From Xanthobacteraceae bacterium (GTDB lineage Bacteria; Pseudomonadota; Alphaproteobacteria; Rhizobiales; Xanthobacteraceae), in contig JASHYD010000608.1 in assembly GCA_030043175.1 (NCBI GenBank), positions 1 to 7,835 of the forward strand: 7,835 nucleotides of DNA, in the 5' to 3' direction. The notes under the pieces were generated by a model. It saw only the letters and a list, made by a program, of their open reading frames with translations, had not been told where the DNA came from and did no database searches. Shown piece by piece: positions 5,826-7,835 of the stretch; position 1 is the first letter of the stretch, and each line of letters starts with the position of its first letter. The position numbers and the translations under genes are program-made.

Positions 5826-6112
5826 TCCCGTACCTAGCTCCAAAGTCGTTTTTGACAGCAACCAACAATGGCGATCAGTGCATTATGCTGTCGCCTTCCA
5901 TAAACGGCGTCGCGGAAACAGCAGGTAGCGTTCAGAAAGCGGCGTATTCGAGGCTATCCCATGGTCAATGTCGTTTACATGACATTTGATCAGTCGCTGT
6001 GTCCGGCCCGCAACATTCTGCGTGTCATCACCCTCGAACAAAGCAGCCCACAAGCCTCTTATGTCGGTTTTGGCGGCACAGCGTGCGCGTCTCGGTTGGT
6101 TGACCGTGCCGG

Positions 6113-6188
6113 TTTGGAAAGCAGCGGATGCCCGGGCTTGGTTGCGGGCTAGCCAGCAGCGGGGAGCCACAGCCGCCTGCTTTCCAAA
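6113..6188 (-). repeat. Long inverted repeat behind the Bug-receptor gene
   Basis: TTTGGAAAGCAGCGG (6113-6127) is repeated in inverted form as CCGCCTGCTTTCCAAA (6173-6188), a 15 of 16 match with one extra base in the right arm. The arms are 45 bases apart. Within the loop, AGCAGCGG (6155-6162) can also pair with CCGCCTGCT (6173-6181), giving a competing smaller hairpin. The right arm starts 12 bases beyond the stop of the minus-strand gene at 6201, so the structure would form in its mRNA 3' end. No T-run follows, so it is more likely a processing or stabilising element than an intrinsic terminator. Confidence 0.55.
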
Positions 6189-6200
6189 GGAAGCCGATCT

Positions 6201-7187
6201 CTACTCTGCCCTGATATTCGCCGCCTTGATGATCGGCCACCACTTCTCGGCCTCGGCCTTGTGAAAGGCGGCAAGCACCTCGGGCGTCTGTTGCTGGCGC
6301 GGCAGGATCTGCTGGCCGATGTCGGTCAGCCGGCGCCGCACTGTGGCGTCGGCAAGCGCACCCACCACGGCGGCATTGAGCTTGGAGATGATTTCATCAG
6401 ACGTACCCTTGGGGGCCCAAAGCCCGTGCCAGAAGGTCAGGTAGAGCCCCGGCACGCCGAATTCGTCCACGGTCGGTACATCGGGCGTGGCAAACCAGCG
6501 CGTCGGCGCCATCACCGCATAAGTCTTGACCTGGTGGCTCCGCACGGCCGGCAGGGCCGTCGTGCCCTCGGAGAATAGGAGATCGACCTGACCGCCGACC
6601 AGATCCTGCATGGCCGGGCCACCGCCTCGATACGGCACAAAGTGGAAGCGGGTGCCGGTCACTTTCTGGAAATAGACGCTGCTGACGTGGGCCGCGCTGC
6701 CGACCCCCACGGTTGCGGCCGACGCCTGGTCGGGGTTCGCCTTGAGCCAGGCGATCATTTCCGTGAGATCGTTCGCCGGAAAACTCATCCTTGCGATGAT
6801 CACGACCGGGCTCTCGGTCAGCAGCGAGACCGGCGAGAAATCTTTCAAGACGTCGTACTGAACAGGATAGACCGCGCTCGCGCCGACGTGGCTCAGCCAG
6901 TTGCCGATGCTGAGCGTATAGCCGTCCGGCGCCGCGCGGGCGGCGCGGGCGACGCCGATGCTTCCGCCGGCGCCAGTTACGTTCTCAATCACGATCGGCT
7001 GGCCGAGTTCACCCGTCATGTGGTCGGCCAGGATGCGGGCGATTGGGTCGGCGACACCGCCTGGCGGTACCGGCACGATGATGGTGATCGGGCGGGACGG
7101 ATAGACTTGAGCGAAGGCGGGTTTCGCGATAGCGCCGACACCGCAGGTCGCGACAAGCGCGAACAGGATAGCTCGCAGTTTGGTCAT
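6201..7187 (-). CDS. Bug/TctC-family tripartite tricarboxylate transporter substrate-binding protein
   Basis: This periplasmic receptor captures small carboxylates or related metabolites for TctAB-type uptake systems; many Bug proteins are orphans with unknown ligands. The protein has 328 residues, the usual family length. The ATG at 7185-7187 is preceded by GGGTGA (7192-7197). Residues 1-26 are a signal peptide with the site AFA|QV. Family motifs are in order: YPSRPITIIVPVPPGGVADP (29-48), the GAGGS turn (72-76), PDGYTL (87-92), YRGGGPAMQDLVGGQVDLLF (186-205) with the usual Asp202, and the KWWPIIKAA end (315-323). The ligand cannot be predicted from sequence. No tctA or tctB membrane gene is in the window, so it is an orphan here. 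It lies 99 bases behind cmk on the same strand with its own promoter candidate at 7210-7238, so separate transcription is likely. Confidence 0.94.
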   Translation of the reverse strand: MTKLRAILFALVATCGVGAIAKPAFAQVYPSRPITIIVPVPPGGVADPIARILADHMTGELGQPIVIENVTGAGGSIGVARAARAAPDGYTLSIGNWLSHVGASAVYPVQYDVLKDFSPVSLLTESPVVIIARMSFPANDLTEMIAWLKANPDQASAATVGVGSAAHVSSVYFQKVTGTRFHFVPYRGGGPAMQDLVGGQVDLLFSEGTTALPAVRSHQVKTYAVMAPTRWFATPDVPTVDEFGVPGLYLTFWHGLWAPKGTSDEIISKLNAAVVGALADATVRRRLTDIGQQILPRQQQTPEVLAAFHKAEAEKWWPIIKAANIRAE

Positions 7188-7209
7188 GTGGTCACCCGCG
7201 CCCTAACCC

Positions 7210-7238
7210 ATAAAATATCAATCTCGCGAGGCTGTCAG
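7210..7238 (-). promoter_or_regulatory. Candidate sigma-70-type promoter of the Bug-receptor gene
   Basis: Read on the minus strand, CTGACA (7238-7233) matches TTGACA at 5 of 6 bases, and TTTTAT (7215-7210) matches TATAAT at 4 of 6, with a 17-base spacer. TATTTT two bases upstream is an alternative -10. The site lies in the AT-richest part of the cmk-Bug gap and would start transcription roughly 15 bases before the ATG. This is a pattern match only. Confidence 0.42.
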
Positions 7239-7286
7239 AGATGCGGGTGAAATGACATGCCGCGGTTCGTCGCGGTCGGACGCGCG

Positions 7287-7835
7287 TTATCGAGCGCCGT
7301 TTCGCACCTTGTCCACAATGGCAATCGCGTGCCGCAGGACGGCGTCGATGTCGAGATTGGACGTATCTAGGATGTGGGCATCCGTCGCCGGCTTGAGCGG
7401 CGCAATTGCGCGCTTGGAATCGCGTTCGTCGCGGCGCTGGATATCGGCAAGGATCGCGGCCTCGCTCGCAATCTGGCCGAGGCGGTTCATCTCGATGGCG
7501 CGACGCTTAGCCCGCACCTCGGGCGAAGCGGTCACAAAAATCTTGGCGTGCGCAAACGGGCAAATGATGGTGCCGATGTCGCGGCCGTCCAGGACGGCAC
7601 CGGGCGGGGCGGCAGCAAAATCTTGCTGCAATCGCAAGAGAGCCGCCCGTACCTCCGGTATCGCCGAGACAACGGAGGCGGCCTCGCCGGCCGCGTGGCT
7701 CTTGAGCGCGGTTTCGTCGAATCGGGTCAGGTCGAGCGTTTGGGCGGCGGCGACCGCGCGCGCGACGTCATCGAGGGAGCGCCCGGAGTCAAGCACCGCC
7801 TGCGCCACCGCCCGGTAGAGCAACCCGGTATCAAG
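7287..7835 (-). CDS. cmk: Cytidylate kinase, 5' end outside the window
   Basis: Cmk phosphorylates CMP and dCMP with ATP in the cytoplasm, a step in pyrimidine nucleotide salvage and supply. The frame is open to the window edge and gives 182 C-terminal residues; full proteins are about 210-225, so roughly 30 residues with the ATP-binding P-loop are missing. The visible part begins at [11 protein letters not shown], the CMP-binding segment just after the P-loop region. It also shows the substrate motif DGRDIGT (83-89), the LID-region RRDERD (134-139), and the typical ending [20 protein letters not shown] (145-164). It ends in TAA at 7287-7289. A short GC inverted repeat, CCGCG/CGCGG at 7260-7275, follows the stop but has no T-run. 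In many proteobacteria rpsA comes next; here a Bug receptor does. Confidence 0.95.
   Translation of the reverse strand, partial: LDTGLLYRAVAQAVLDSGRSLDDVARAVAAAQTLDLTRFDETALKSHAAGEAASVVSAIPEVRAALLRLQQDFAAAPPGAVLDGRDIGTIICPFAHAKIFVTASPEVRAKRRAIEMNRLGQIASEAAILADIQRRDERDSKRAIAPLKPATDAHILDTSNLDIDAVLRHAIAIVDKVRNGAR

Larger units (their letters stand above)
5687..6200. other. 514-base intergenic region upstream of gspD
   Basis: This region should carry the gspD promoter and leader and the 3' end of the Bug-receptor transcript. No convincing gene is seen. A 63-codon + strand frame (5961-6152) has GAGG seven bases before its ATG, and a 95-codon minus-strand frame covers 5883-6170, but neither product is recognisable and they overlap each other. 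The stretch 5800-5860 is AT-richer than the surroundings and holds a TTTAAC-N5-GTTAAA palindrome. A 7-base inverted repeat GACAGCA/TGCTGTC lies at 5854-5892. The right end holds a long inverted repeat, listed separately. Confidence 0.55.

Noticed and set aside
5852..5886. TTGACA at 5852-5857 as a + strand promoter
   Set aside because: No -10 element occurs at a proper distance (CATTAT is 23 bases away), and no convincing + strand gene follows.
5883..6170. 95-codon minus-strand frame and 63-codon (5961-6152) and 92-codon (5986-6264) + strand frames
   Set aside because: They contradict one another, run through the inverted repeat or into the Bug gene, and encode nothing recognisable. Only the 63-codon frame has a fair ribosome site.
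7252..7818. 188-codon + strand frame
   Set aside because: It is antisense to cmk and consists of Ser/Arg/Ala-rich shadow sequence.

Overview
The window is GC-rich DNA of a proteobacterium, most likely an alphaproteobacterium of the order Hyphomicrobiales (a Bradyrhizobium, Rhodopseudomonas or Pseudolabrys-like lineage). That placement is an inference. It rests on strong GC bias at third codon positions, a KorA-type 2-oxoacid oxidoreductase, a tricarboxylate-receptor (Bug) protein, a small exported protein of rhizobial style, and the cmk sequence. No rRNA, tRNA, CRISPR array, transposase or phage gene is visible.

Layout from left to right. Bases 1-735 (+) are the 3' end of a gene for the alpha subunit of a 2-oxoacid:acceptor (ferredoxin) oxidoreductase. 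It converges on a minus-strand gene (900-1451) for an unrecognised secreted protein, and a strong RNA hairpin (836-860) lies between the two. A 509-base gap (1452-1960) follows, with no convincing gene but with short repeats, a perfect hairpin and a cluster of GANTC sites. All remaining genes are on the minus strand. In transcription order (right to left) they are cmk (cytidylate kinase, 5' end cut by the window edge), a Bug/TctC-type periplasmic solute receptor, a 514-base gap, a type II secretion secretin (gspD), a possible 51-codon bridging ORF, a prepilin peptidase (gspO-like), and a secreted Sel1-repeat protein.

The functional core is the gspD - gspO - sel1 group (1961-5686). GspD would form the outer-membrane channel of a type II secretion system, the peptidase would mature its pseudopilins, and the Sel1 protein is a periplasmic or exported accessory of unknown role. 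The secretin has a lipoprotein signal, so it may be a self-piloting liposecretin, and it carries a glycine-rich insert of about 107 residues in its periplasmic N3 region. The peptidase lacks the N-terminal methyltransferase domain. No gspC or gspE-N gene lies within the window on either side, so these two genes are physically separated from the rest of the apparatus.

The flanks are housekeeping or metabolic genes. cmk is followed by a Bug receptor where many proteobacteria have rpsA, which suggests that accessory genes were placed at this site. I do not see a clearly new biological system. The points most worth checking are the lipid-anchored secretin with its Gly-rich insert, the ORF that fills the gspD-gspO gap exactly, and the long inverted repeat behind the Bug gene.
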